Below are positions 26,674-35,032 of a stretch of DNA of 64,000 nucleotides, piece after piece. The first letter of the stretch is position 1. Each line of letters starts with the position of its first letter. Below the pieces are notes generated by a model. The model did no database searches. It saw only the letters and a list, made by a program, of their open reading frames with translations, and was not told where the DNA came from. The DNA is from Planococcus plakortidis (GTDB lineage: Bacteria > Bacillota > Bacilli > Bacillales_A > Planococcaceae): NCBI RefSeq assembly GCF_001687605.2, contig NZ_CP016539.2, forward strand, positions 2,634,501 to 2,698,500. The letters are read 5' to 3'. The translations under genes were made by a program, and so were the position numbers.

Positions 26674-27468
26674 ATGTACAAAGTACAAGAAGTGGCAAGA
26701 ATCGCAGGTGTCAGTGTACGGACACTGCACCATTACGACAGCATCGATTTAATGAAACCGAGCAATAAAGGATCGAACCGATACCGCTATTACAGCGATG
26801 AAGACTTGAAATTGCTTCAGCAAATCCTGTTTCTCAAGGAACTTGGGTTTTCGTTGAAGAAAATCCAGGAAATCATAAAAAATGGCTATGAGGCGGAATA
26901 TGCCATGGCGCGCCATATCGAGTTGCTCGAACAGAAAAAGTTCCGCATCGAGCAATTGATCGACAATGCCCGCATGACACAGAATGAGTTTTCATCAGGA
27001 GAACCCCTCAGCAATGAACAGCGCTTTGCCGCATTCTCCATCCGCCATACGCCTGACCGCATCGACCTGTACCAGAAACCGGAAATCGAAGTATCCGTCA
27101 AGGGAGACCTGGAAAACATCAAGGATGAAACTTCAATGCTTGAAGCTTCATCTCCCCAAGCAGCCAAACCTGAAAAAGAAGCGGAAGACCTCGAAGAAAT
27201 CGATCGTGAAGCGAACCGCATCTACAGCGCCGTTGCCGGCCTCATGAACCTGCCGGCCGACGCACCTGAAGTCCAGGAGGAAATGGCCGCCTATTACCAT
27301 TTGCTTGACCGTTTCTATGAATGCACGCCAAACATGTTCCGCAACTTGGCCAACCTTTATGCGAACGACAGCCGCTTCTCCCGGACCATCGACCAGCATG
27401 GCGACGGCTTGTCCAATTACCTGAAAGACGCGATGCACGTGCACGCGAATGCCTTGCAGCATGCGTGA
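26674..27468 (+). CDS. MerR-family regulator with TipAS-like domain
   Basis: A 264-residue regulator. The winged-helix DNA-binding domain (MYKVQEVARIAGVSVRTLHHYDSIDLMKPS, then NRYRYYSDEDLKLLQQILFLKELGFSL) fills residues 1-75, a coiled-coil dimerisation helix follows (about 76-115), and after a linker the C-terminal region (about 175-264) with YYHLLDRFYECTPNMFRNLA looks like the TipAS ligand-binding domain of Mta/TipA-type multidrug regulators. ATG 26674 has GAGGTGA upstream. It probably activates a drug-response gene elsewhere. Confidence 0.88.
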   Translation: MYKVQEVARIAGVSVRTLHHYDSIDLMKPSNKGSNRYRYYSDEDLKLLQQILFLKELGFSLKKIQEIIKNGYEAEYAMARHIELLEQKKFRIEQLIDNARMTQNEFSSGEPLSNEQRFAAFSIRHTPDRIDLYQKPEIEVSVKGDLENIKDETSMLEASSPQAAKPEKEAEDLEEIDREANRIYSAVAGLMNLPADAPEVQEEMAAYYHLLDRFYECTPNMFRNLANLYANDSRFSRTIDQHGDGLSNYLKDAMHVHANALQHA

Positions 27469-27589
27469 GCTTATCGGCCCTTGCAGCAATTGCGGCAAAG
27501 ATGTCTATTGCCGTGACGGATTCTTGGACGGCGTCTATATCGATGGGGAATTGATCTGCCAGGAGTGTGCAGAACAACTCGAAAATTAA
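27461..27589 (+). CDS. 42-residue double-CxxC zinc-ribbon-like protein
   Basis: A small frame that begins 8 bases before the end of the merR-type gene and has no obvious ribosome binding site, so it is probably translated by coupling. The product contains CSNCGKDVYC near the N-terminus and CQEC near the C-terminus, i.e. four well placed cysteines for one zinc, with DGFLDGVYIDGELI between. A terminator follows 9 bases later. I know no assigned function; a small zinc-binding partner of the regulator is speculation. Confidence 0.65.
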   Translation: MRELIGPCSNCGKDVYCRDGFLDGVYIDGELICQECAEQLEN

Positions 27590-27597
27590 TCCAGCAA

Positions 27598-27633
27598 AAA
27601 AAGCCTGAACGGAAATTTCCGGTCAGGCTTTTT
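27598..27633. terminator. bidirectional terminator
   Basis: AAAAAGCCTGA pairs with TCAGGCTTTTT around an inner GGAAATTTCC. It separates the converging merR/zinc-ribbon pair and trhO. Confidence 0.92.
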
Positions 27634-27640
27634 CGATTTC

Positions 27641-28600
27641 TTATTGTGCAGTTTCTTTCAATGCCTCGAGGCGCTGTTGTACCTGCTCCCCTGTCAAGCC
27701 GTGCTCAAAAGCATAGCGGTTGCGCGGATGCTCGCGGCAGTCGTCCGAACACGAACGCATGTATTTGTGCTCGTTTTCTTCAGAGCACAGAATTTTCGCG
27801 TTGCATTCCGGGTTCGCGCAATTGACGTAGCGTTCACAAGGCTCGCCCGTGAAATGGTCTTTCCCGACAATGGTATGCTCGACACGGTTGACCGGTACAG
27901 CGATACGCTCATCAAAGACGTACAATTGCCCGTCCCAAAGCTTGCCTTGCACTTCCGGATCCTTGCCGTACATGACGATGCCGCCGTGTAGCTGGTTGAC
28001 GTCCTCGAAGCCTTCGCGTTTCAGCCAGCCCGAGAATTTTTCACAGCGGATGCCCCCTGTGCAATACGTCAAAATCTTCTTGCCTTCGAACTGCTCTTTG
28101 TTTTCCTGTATCCAGTTCGGCAAATCGCGGAAAGTTTCCACATCAGGGCGCACCGCACCGCGGAAATGGCCCAAGTCGTACTCATAATCGTTGCGTGCAT
28201 CGATAACGACTGTATCCTGGTCCTGCATCAATTTATAAAATTCTTCCGGCTCCAGATAATTGCCGGTCAATTCGTTCGGGTTGATATCATCTTCAAGTCC
28301 TAGGTGGACAATTTCTTTTTTCGCACGGACGTGCATTTTTTTGAAAGCATGGCCATCCGCTTCGTCGATTTTAAAGACGATGTCAGCAAAGCGCGGATCG
28401 CTCTTCACCATCTCCATGTATTGTTCGGTTTGCTCGATCGTGCCGGAGCATGTGCCGTTGATTCCTTCGCGGGAGACGAGGATACGGCCTTTCAACCCGA
28501 TTTCCTTGCAGGCTGCCAAATGCTCGGCCGCAAACTCTTCCGGATTTTCGATCGGGGTGTATAGGTAGTACAGTAAGACATTATGTGTATGATTTTGCAT
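27641..28600 (-). CDS. trhO: tRNA uridine hydroxylase, rhodanese type
   Basis: A 319-residue TrhO (YceA/YbfQ-type) protein that makes 5-hydroxyuridine at the wobble position of certain tRNAs using oxygen. An N-terminal acylphosphatase-like domain with [10 protein letters not shown] (about 41-50) precedes a rhodanese domain with the active loop [10 protein letters not shown] (Cys180, Cys186) and a C-terminal region with [12 protein letters not shown] and CSDDC, probably zinc-binding. GGAGG precedes ATG 28600 by 8 bases. Monocistronic with terminators on both sides. Confidence 0.93.
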   Translation of the reverse strand: MQNHTHNVLLYYLYTPIENPEEFAAEHLAACKEIGLKGRILVSREGINGTCSGTIEQTEQYMEMVKSDPRFADIVFKIDEADGHAFKKMHVRAKKEIVHLGLEDDINPNELTGNYLEPEEFYKLMQDQDTVVIDARNDYEYDLGHFRGAVRPDVETFRDLPNWIQENKEQFEGKKILTYCTGGIRCEKFSGWLKREGFEDVNQLHGGIVMYGKDPEVQGKLWDGQLYVFDERIAVPVNRVEHTIVGKDHFTGEPCERYVNCANPECNAKILCSEENEHKYMRSCSDDCREHPRNRYAFEHGLTGEQVQQRLEALKETAQ

Positions 28601-28716
28601 GAATCATACCTCCTGATTTTCGATTTGGCCCATTCCTTTGATACAGGAAAAACCTAGCCTATTTTACCCCAGTGCGCAAAAAAATTCAACTTGCCTTGCC
28701 CCCCAACGAGCGCCAA

Positions 28717-28748
28717 TAAAAAAACAGCCCCGGTTGCCGCCGGGACTG
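28717..28748 (-). terminator. terminator of the hydroxyacid dehydrogenase gene
   Basis: CAGCCCCGG (28725-28733) pairs with CCGGGACTG (28740-28748), one bulge; on the minus strand it is followed by seven T. Confidence 0.88.
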
Positions 28749-28754
28749 CCAGTG

Positions 28755-29705
28755 TTAACAAACCCGGTTCTTGACGGGTTTGTGATTCGCGCAAGCTTGG
28801 AGCGCCTCTTTGTTCAATTGCATCATCGCATAGCGCGTCTGTACTGTTGCGCTGCCAATATGCGGCGTGACCGTTAAATTGTCGAGCGTTTGAAGCGGAT
28901 GGTCCAATGGCAGCGGCTCTTGCTCGAACACATCTAACCCTGCTCCCCAAATGGATTTACTTTTCAACGCCTCGTATAGAGCCCGTTCGTCGACGATTCC
29001 GCCTCTGCCGCAATTGATGAGGATCGCGGTATCTTTCATCAAGGACAGTTCGCGTTCACCGATCATGCCTTTCGTCTGTTCGGTCAGCGGCGCAAGGATC
29101 ACCACGAAATCCGAGCGCTTCAGCAGGTCGTCAAGTTCCGCATATTGCGCCTCTTCCAGGCTTTTGCGCGTCCGGTTATGGTAGATGACTTCCATATTGA
29201 AACCTTGCGCCCGCATGCAGACCGCTTCTCCGATCCGCCCCATGCCGATAATCCCGACAGTCGTGCCGTGCACATTCTGCCCGGTCAATCCCATCGGCGT
29301 CCAGGCTTTCCATTCGCCGTTTCTGACCGTCTTTTCCGCTTCGACCAAGCGGCGGGCGGTCGCCAGCATCAACGCGAATGTCAGATCAGCTGTCGTTTCG
29401 GTCAAGACATCCGGCGTATTGGTGACAATCACTTTATGTTCTCTTGCTGCATCAAGATCGATGTTATTATAGCCAACCGCCAGATTCGCGACGATTTTCA
29501 AGTTGGGTGCCGCTTCGAACAGTTCCCGGTCAATTCGGTCACCGAGCATGGTCCATAGCGCATGTGCTTCCTTCACTTCTTCAAGCAATTTTTCACGTGG
29601 CGCATTGCGCTCCTCTTCCGGCCACATCCGCACTTCGTAGGCCTCCTGCAGATCCGCCACTACTTGTTCTGGCAATTTTTGGGTAATGAATAAAATCGGT
29701 TTCAT
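28755..29705 (-). CDS. D-2-hydroxyacid dehydrogenase (glyoxylate/hydroxypyruvate reductase type)
   Basis: A 316-residue dehydrogenase. VGIIGMGRIGEAV (about 149) is the NAD(P) loop, and the catalytic triad is visible as Arg in NCGRGGIVDE, Glu in DVFEQEP and His in TPHIGSAT. LAVGYNNIDLDAA (about 75) is the substrate loop. It reduces glyoxylate or hydroxypyruvate to glycolate or D-glycerate. GGAGG precedes ATG 29705. The DedA gene lies 47 bases upstream on the same strand. Confidence 0.9.
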   Translation of the reverse strand: MKPILFITQKLPEQVVADLQEAYEVRMWPEEERNAPREKLLEEVKEAHALWTMLGDRIDRELFEAAPNLKIVANLAVGYNNIDLDAAREHKVIVTNTPDVLTETTADLTFALMLATARRLVEAEKTVRNGEWKAWTPMGLTGQNVHGTTVGIIGMGRIGEAVCMRAQGFNMEVIYHNRTRKSLEEAQYAELDDLLKRSDFVVILAPLTEQTKGMIGERELSLMKDTAILINCGRGGIVDERALYEALKSKSIWGAGLDVFEQEPLPLDHPLQTLDNLTVTPHIGSATVQTRYAMMQLNKEALQACANHKPVKNRVC

Positions 29706-29752
29706 GAAGTTCCTCCACCCTTCTCCTGATTAGCTTTCCTATCGCAAAAGAT

Positions 29753-30364
29753 TCACCGCCCGCCGCCGCGCCTTTTTTTGTACATCCACAAACCGGCGAT
29801 GGCGCCGATGGTAAGCAAAACATAGACACTATTCGAATAAACGCCCAATTGCTGCAGAATTTCTTCCCGGTTTTCACCGACAGCGCGCCCGACGTAGACG
29901 AGCACTGTGTTCCAGATCAAGGTGCCGGCTGTCGTAAAGGCCAGGAATAAAACGAATTTCATATTGGACATGCCAGCTGGAATCGATATAAGGCTGCGGA
30001 CCAGCGGAATGAGCCGCCCGATGAATACGGCGAATCCCCCGAAGCGATCGAACCAGCGATCCGCTTTATGGAGATCCGCTTTTTTGAGGCGCAGCCAATT
30101 GCCGTGTTTTTCGATGATTCGCTCCAGCCGTTCGACATCCAATAAAAGGCCGAGCCCATAGAGCATGACAGCCCCGGCAACCGATCCTGCCGTGGCCGAC
30201 AGGATGACTCCCCATACAGTGAGGCTGGTCGTCGATGTCATAAATCCCCCGGCCGTCAACACCACTTCCGAAGGCACCGGCGGGAATACGTTTTCCAGCA
30301 AAATAAGCAGGAAAATCCCGAAATAGCCGTAATTCTCCATTACCGATGTAATCCACTGCTCCAT
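29753..30364 (-). CDS. DedA family membrane protein
   Basis: A 203-residue DedA protein. It has ENVFPPVPSEVVL near residue 25 (the acidic re-entrant motif), FGGFAVFIGRLIPLVRSLISIPAGMS (about 108-133) with the two essential arginines, and four to five hydrophobic segments. DedA proteins act as lipid scramblases or flippases, including undecaprenyl-phosphate recyclers; which lipid this one moves cannot be told. It may be cotranscribed with the downstream hydroxyacid dehydrogenase. Confidence 0.9.
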   Translation of the reverse strand: MEQWITSVMENYGYFGIFLLILLENVFPPVPSEVVLTAGGFMTSTTSLTVWGVILSATAGSVAGAVMLYGLGLLLDVERLERIIEKHGNWLRLKKADLHKADRWFDRFGGFAVFIGRLIPLVRSLISIPAGMSNMKFVLFLAFTTAGTLIWNTVLVYVGRAVGENREEILQQLGVYSNSVYVLLTIGAIAGLWMYKKRRGGGR

Positions 30365-30461
30365 AGGTGGCCCCCTTCTGAACGTCTGGACTCCTATTTT
30401 TTCTTATGTCCGCCTACCTATATATATTGACGAAAGCCGAACATCTTAAACAGCATCGAAA

Positions 30462-30487
30462 AAGCCGCGCTGGTTTCAGCGCGGCTT
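30462..30487. terminator. terminator of the acyl-CoA synthetase operon
   Basis: AAGCCGCGCTG pairs with CAGCGCGGCTT around GTTT; minus-strand readout ends in TTTCGATG, plus-strand in GCTTTTC. Confidence 0.8.
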
Positions 30488-30493
30488 GCTTTT

Positions 30494-32065
30494 CTAAGCG
30501 TTCATCTTACGCAATTCCACACGGCGGATCTTTCCGGAAGTCGTTTTCGGAAGTTCCGTCAAGAACTCAATGACACGCGGGTATTTGTAAGGGGCGGTAA
30601 TTCCTTTGACATGATCCTGTAATTCCTTGACCATCGCCTCATCCTGTTTGCCTCCGTCCCGCAAGACGACGAACGCCTTGACAATATTGCCCCGGATTTC
30701 ATCTGGAGCTGCGACGACTGCGCATTCCTGCACGGAGGGGTGCTTCATCAGCGCATCTTCCACTTCGAACGGCCCGATCGTATAACCCGAAGAAATGATG
30801 ATGTCATCGCTGCGTCCTTCAAACCAGAAATAGCCGTCTTCATCGCGTGAAGCCTGGTCGCCCGTCAAATACCAATCACCGCGGAAAGACGCTTGCGTCC
30901 GTTCCGGATCCCGGTAATATTCACGGAACAGTGCCGGGCAACTTTTGTGTACGGCAATATCGCCGACTTCCCCAGGCGCTGCGGGCTGTCCGTCCTCATT
31001 GATGATCTCCACCGGATTTCCTGGCGTCGGTTTGCCCATTGCCCCCGGCTTCATGTCCATATCCTGCAGGATACACACGAGCAAAGTATTTTCCGTCTGG
31101 CCGTAACCATCACGGACATTCAAGTGGAATGCGTCCTGGAAGGCATCGATTACTTGACGATTGAGCGGCTCGCCAGCAGAAACCGCACTGCGCAAATGAG
31201 GTAATTTATACTCCTTCAAATTTTCGACCTTTGCCATGATGCGGTATTCAGTCGGCGTGCAGCACAGCACATTGACTTTTTCTTCCTCGAGGATATCCAG
31301 GTATTTCAGTGCATCGAATCCGCCGTTATAGACGAGTGCCGTCGCCCCAAGCGTAATCGTCGAAAGGAATGGGCTCCAAATCCACTTCTGCCAGCCCGGG
31401 GCTGCCGTTGCCCAAACGATGTCGCCGCTTTGCACGCCGAGCCATTCAGTCGCAGCTGTCCGCACATGCGCATAGCCCCATCCGTGGACATGGACCACGC
31501 CTTTGGGATTGCCGGTCGTTCCGGAAGTATAAGATAGAAACGCCATGTCTTCGCGGTCCGTAACGACCGCTTCGAATTCTGCCGATTCAGCGGAAGCTAA
31601 TTCTTCCAGCGACTTCCACCCTTCTTCTTTACCGCCGACAATCAATTTATTGTCCAACGCAGCGTAGTTCTCTTCAATGGAATTCGTTTCAGCTGTCGTT
31701 TTATAATGCGCGATGATCGCTTTCGCGCCGGAATGCTCCATGCGGTAGCTCAAATCTTTTTTGCGCAGCATTTCAGAACATGGAATCGCGACAAGCCCTG
31801 CACGCAAACAAGCCAAATACGTAATGTACGCTTCCGGGATACGCGGCAAAATGATCAAGACCCGGTCGCCTTTTTCCAGGCCCAGATTCATCAGGGCCTG
31901 CGCATACTGGTTCATTTCCGAAAACAGCTTCTGATAGGAAAGGTCGACCCGGTTATTATCCGCATCGAACCAGCGCACCGCAATCCGTTCGGCATCGTTC
32001 TTGTATGCTTCCAATTCAGAAGTGATATTGTATTGTTCAGGCGCAATCAATTGTTCAACATTCAT
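30494..32065 (-). CDS. acyl-CoA synthetase, short/medium or branched chain
   Basis: A 523-residue AMP-forming ligase of the acetyl-CoA synthetase/MACS group. LSYTSGTTGNPKGVVH (about 176-191) is the ATP loop, GYGQTENTLL (about 319) the A5 motif, WYLTGDQASRDEDGYF (about 394) the A7 region, and PKTTSGKIRR holds the catalytic Lys near the end. It resembles YtcI/MbcS enzymes that activate propionate, butyrate or methylbutyrate. Last gene of a four-gene unit with a sodium:solute symporter, so imported short carboxylates are the likely substrate. Confidence 0.88.
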   Translation of the reverse strand: MNVEQLIAPEQYNITSELEAYKNDAERIAVRWFDADNNRVDLSYQKLFSEMNQYAQALMNLGLEKGDRVLIILPRIPEAYITYLACLRAGLVAIPCSEMLRKKDLSYRMEHSGAKAIIAHYKTTAETNSIEENYAALDNKLIVGGKEEGWKSLEELASAESAEFEAVVTDREDMAFLSYTSGTTGNPKGVVHVHGWGYAHVRTAATEWLGVQSGDIVWATAAPGWQKWIWSPFLSTITLGATALVYNGGFDALKYLDILEEEKVNVLCCTPTEYRIMAKVENLKEYKLPHLRSAVSAGEPLNRQVIDAFQDAFHLNVRDGYGQTENTLLVCILQDMDMKPGAMGKPTPGNPVEIINEDGQPAAPGEVGDIAVHKSCPALFREYYRDPERTQASFRGDWYLTGDQASRDEDGYFWFEGRSDDIIISSGYTIGPFEVEDALMKHPSVQECAVVAAPDEIRGNIVKAFVVLRDGGKQDEAMVKELQDHVKGITAPYKYPRVIEFLTELPKTTSGKIRRVELRKMNA

Positions 32066-32086
32066 TTAATTTCCTCCTTTTTGCAT

Positions 32087-32653
32087 TCAACTCGCAGGGA
32101 TGACCAAATAATAGATACTTGCCAGAAACAGGAACGCCATGCCGGCAGACAGATACGCCTTCGTTGCCGAAAACCCTTGGACTACTTGGACGATCTTGAC
32201 ACCGACCAGGTACATCCAGATTATGCCGGCGACAAGGAACAGATTCACCCATACCGACCCGCCGCCTAGCCCCGCCAAATACGGGGCGCCGAGCAGTCCC
32301 GGCAATAGCGCAACCGGAGTCACCAAGCTGACAGCGCGGTACTTCGCAGTTCCGCCCAATGCCTTGGACCCTGCCCACAGCAGCGCTGCCATACCGACTT
32401 TCGTAATGAACGCCGTCAAGATCCCGAAGAGGATGAAGATTGCAGGAACAAGGAAGTTCTGCAGTAAAGCGGAATCGAAACTGCTTATGTATGAGGCTTG
32501 CGACGCGATCGAAATCGCGCCGTAGCCCAGCCCCACGACGAGCAGCAATAGCCGGCTCACCGTTTCGGTTTTCGGTAATTCCAGGAATGACCGGTAAGAT
32601 GGATCATCCAGGCTAATCATTTTTCCAACCAACTTTGACACTCCCTTTATCAT
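32087..32653 (-). CDS. YIP1-like polytopic membrane protein
   Basis: A 188-residue protein with about five hydrophobic helices and no soluble domain. LGGTAKYRAVSLVTPVALLPGLLG and the overall layout match the Yip1/YIP1-type membrane family, whose bacterial members have no assigned role. Its ATG directly follows the TAA of the symporter and it precedes the acyl-CoA synthetase by 21 bases, so all are co-expressed. A role in carboxylate handling is only contextual. Confidence 0.7.
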   Translation of the reverse strand: MIKGVSKLVGKMISLDDPSYRSFLELPKTETVSRLLLLVVGLGYGAISIASQASYISSFDSALLQNFLVPAIFILFGILTAFITKVGMAALLWAGSKALGGTAKYRAVSLVTPVALLPGLLGAPYLAGLGGGSVWVNLFLVAGIIWMYLVGVKIVQVVQGFSATKAYLSAGMAFLFLASIYYLVIPAS

Positions 32654-34300
32654 TTACATTCCCCAAGGCATTAACGCCCAGATTGCCACAGCAGCGGAGA
32701 CGATAACCGTAATCCCCGCCCCAAGCGTGCTGTTGTAACGGTAAGCTTTGATATCTTTCCAGCCATGGATGCGCTCGATCAATTCGATATCGGCTTGCTT
32801 CGTCAATTTCCCGGAAAGTGACGGCATGCGGTTCGTGATATAAGACACCACGATCAATAGAATAAAGCTGACTGGCACCGCAAGCATCGCCCCGGAAAGC
32901 CCCATGCCGTCCGTCACCCCATGCCCCGTCAAGACAATGCTCGGGAACACGAATGGAGAGACGATGATGTAGAGCGCCCCGCCAACAACAGATGCCACGA
33001 TCGCACCGAATTTATTCGCTTCTTTCCACCAGACGCCGACAATGATCAGCGGCGCATTGGTGACACCTGCCAAACCGAAGGCCCATAGGATACTGACGAC
33101 TAGGAAAGCTGGCGGGTTAATCGCAAGCAGGATACTCGCGATCCCACCGGCGAAAATCGCGATGAAGCCGATGCGTAAGTTCAAGCGCTGCGAGATGTTC
33201 GGTTTCAATGTCGAGATGATATCCTGTGAAATCAACGCACCGATCGCCAGCAAGTTGCCGCTGAGTGTCGAAAGGCCCGCTGAGATTGCACCGGCAATGA
33301 CAAGCGCCGTGACCCATTCCGGGTTATAGACCATGTTCAAGATGATCGTTAGTTTATCGGCATCCGCATCGGAAATCGTCACGCCTTGCGTAGTTGTCGC
33401 AAAGACGCCGACAAAGCCCATCGCATATGTCGCAGAGAACACCAAACCGAGAATGAACGCGAACCAAACCATCGCGGAGCGCGCACTCTTTAATGAAGAA
33501 GCCGTGTAAACACGCATCGCCAAGTGAGGCAAACCGAGCGCCCCGATCGTCAGTGCCGGAATGATGGAGAAATACCATTTCGGCGAGAATTGGTAATCAA
33601 AGAATGATGGCAACGCATCCATCATTGCCGGCACCATGTCCGAATAGAGCAATGGCGGGAAATACCACCCCGAAGCACCGATCGCTTTCATGATGGCAGC
33701 AAGCGGCACGATGAACATCAACGCAATGATGACCATCTGGATGGCGGCATTGTTCGTTGCTCCCGCCATTCCGCCGATCGTGATATACCCGACAATCAAA
33801 ATCCCGAAAATGAATAGACCGGTGATATACGGGATGCCAAGCAAGGTTTCAAAGGTGATCGCGATACCGATCATCTGGCCGAGCGCATACATGATCGAGA
33901 CAAGGATCATGAACAACGCAGCGATGATGGACGCTGTCTTGCCATAACGGTCACGGATGAAATGGGTCGGCGAAAACGCGCCCATGCGGCGCAAACTCGT
34001 ACCGTAAATGATCGTGATCAATGGAATGGCCAAAATCAATTGAATCCACAACATGATAAAAGGAACCTGCAATTGTAGAATAAGTGCGGTAATGCCCAAG
34101 AAAGTCGCCAAACTCATATATGTTGCGGCCATCGCCAAGCCATTCGTGATCGCCCCGACGTTCGATCCGCCCACGTACAGTTCTTTCGCTGATTTGCTTT
34201 GGCGGTTCGAAATGAAACCGACGATATAGAACAAGACAAAGGTCGCACCTACGACCACAAGCCCAAGTATTGGATTATCCAGTTGCCAACTCTGCTCCAT
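32654..34300 (-). CDS. sodium:solute symporter (acetate/short-chain carboxylate type)
   Basis: A 548-residue SSS-family carrier with about 13 helices. AKELYVGGSNVGAITNGLAMAATYMSLATFLG (about 38-69) is the typical start, GALGLPHLAMRVYTA (about 252) and GAISAGLSTLSGNLLAIGALIS (about 335) carry the sodium-site serines. It resembles ActP/VC2705-type carriers that work with a small DUF4212-like subunit, which is encoded immediately upstream. Probably takes up acetate, propionate or a related acid at the cell membrane, feeding the acyl-CoA synthetase in the same operon. Confidence 0.9.
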   Translation of the reverse strand: MEQSWQLDNPILGLVVVGATFVLFYIVGFISNRQSKSAKELYVGGSNVGAITNGLAMAATYMSLATFLGITALILQLQVPFIMLWIQLILAIPLITIIYGTSLRRMGAFSPTHFIRDRYGKTASIIAALFMILVSIMYALGQMIGIAITFETLLGIPYITGLFIFGILIVGYITIGGMAGATNNAAIQMVIIALMFIVPLAAIMKAIGASGWYFPPLLYSDMVPAMMDALPSFFDYQFSPKWYFSIIPALTIGALGLPHLAMRVYTASSLKSARSAMVWFAFILGLVFSATYAMGFVGVFATTTQGVTISDADADKLTIILNMVYNPEWVTALVIAGAISAGLSTLSGNLLAIGALISQDIISTLKPNISQRLNLRIGFIAIFAGGIASILLAINPPAFLVVSILWAFGLAGVTNAPLIIVGVWWKEANKFGAIVASVVGGALYIIVSPFVFPSIVLTGHGVTDGMGLSGAMLAVPVSFILLIVVSYITNRMPSLSGKLTKQADIELIERIHGWKDIKAYRYNSTLGAGITVIVSAAVAIWALMPWGM

Positions 34301-34303
34301 CGC

Positions 34304-34573
34304 TTACACTTCCTTTACTTCGTCGGCATGGCCGAGCGTGTCGTTTTCTCTTTCAATCTCATCATCGATCCGGTTGCCGATCTTCCCTGCGACAAGCGTC
34401 AACAGGAACACGCCGAACCATCCCATTAAAATAGGTACGATATACATGACCGGAAAGCCGAACAGCATGGCATCTACCGGGAAAATGGAAAAGATCAAGC
34501 CGACGTTCCCTACCAGAATAAACGCCGCTGTCATCCAAATGGTAAATTGCACTTCCTTTTTGTAAGCTTTCAT
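34304..34573 (-). CDS. symporter small subunit (DUF4212-like)
   Basis: An 89-residue protein with two membrane helices (about 10-32 and 42-64) and a charged C-terminal tail. It is first in the operon and ends three bases before the symporter start. Its size, topology and position match the small subunits (DUF4212/DUF485-like) that pair with SSS symporters. GGAGG lies just upstream of ATG 34573. Confidence 0.78.
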   Translation of the reverse strand: MKAYKKEVQFTIWMTAAFILVGNVGLIFSIFPVDAMLFGFPVMYIVPILMGWFGVFLLTLVAGKIGNRIDDEIERENDTLGHADEVKEV

Positions 34574-34620
34574 GTTTTCTCCTCCAATATGGTGAAATCT
34601 CTCTTTTCATACACCCCAGA

Positions 34621-34636
34621 CTGAGCGTTCGCTCAG
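34621..34636. promoter_or_regulatory. palindrome in the symporter leader
   Basis: CTGAGCG-TT-CGCTCAG is symmetric apart from the central two bases. It lies in the expected 5' untranslated region, about 45-60 bases past the predicted transcription start. It could be a TetR-type operator (the half-site TGAGCG is reminiscent of FadR-like sites) or an RNA hairpin. Confidence 0.5.
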
Positions 34637-34687
34637 GTTTCACTCAAGCGATCCCCCTTTAAAATTATTATCATGATAACTCCTTTG

Positions 34688-34717
34688 ATTGTAACCGCTT
34701 GCATAAATGATAGTCAA
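34688..34717 (-). promoter_or_regulatory. SigA promoter overlapped by a perfect cre
   Basis: On the minus strand: -35 TTGACT (34712-34717), 18-base spacer, -10 TACAAT (34688-34693). The plus-strand sequence TTGTAACCGCTTGCAT (34689-34704) fits the full 16-base cre consensus WTGNAANCGNWWNCAW with no mismatch and covers the -10 and part of the spacer. CcpA binding there would shut off the symporter/acyl-CoA synthetase operon. Confidence 0.8.
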
Positions 34718-34990
34718 CTGAATTTTTATAAAATTTAAACAATTATATCAATAACCTTTTAGTCCTATATCATTTCCATTTGGTTCGTAAAACTAAGCTT
34801 TTTATCCCTTAGTTCCTTCTACTTTTGTGTTGTGACTCATTTTCCCAAAGATCAAGTATATTATATAAATATATATTTCATTCAAAATATAAGAGGATTT
34901 TTCTTACAGTTGATATGTATATCGATGTTTAATTATTCATTTCGTCGTGGGTTTTTCTCTCCTTCCCGCCCTAGCGCCATATATTTGCAT
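34718..34990. other. AT-rich intergenic stretch
   Basis: Very AT-rich spacer upstream of the symporter promoter, with runs such as ATATAAATATATATTTCATT. I see no credible reading frame, RNA motif or repeat in it. It might contain UP-element-like sequence. Confidence 0.5.
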
Positions 34991-35020
34991 AAAAAATGCG
35001 CCCGGCATATGCCGGGCGCA
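34991..35020 (-). terminator. terminator of the channel-like gene
   Basis: A perfect 12-bp self-complementary stem, TGCGCCCGGCA-TA-TGCCGGGCGCA (34997-35020), followed on the minus strand by six T. Confidence 0.92.
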
Positions 35021-35032
35021 GCAGAAGATAGC

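Noticed and set aside
32653-32654. Possible frameshift between the symporter and the YIP1-like gene
   Set aside because: The genes abut exactly (TAA then ATG) but each has a complete family domain and a normal end.
34669-34680. TTATCATGATAA palindrome as a possible Fur box
   Set aside because: Only the central 12 bases are symmetric; it lacks the 7-1-7 TGATAATNATTATCA form and the operon is not iron-related.
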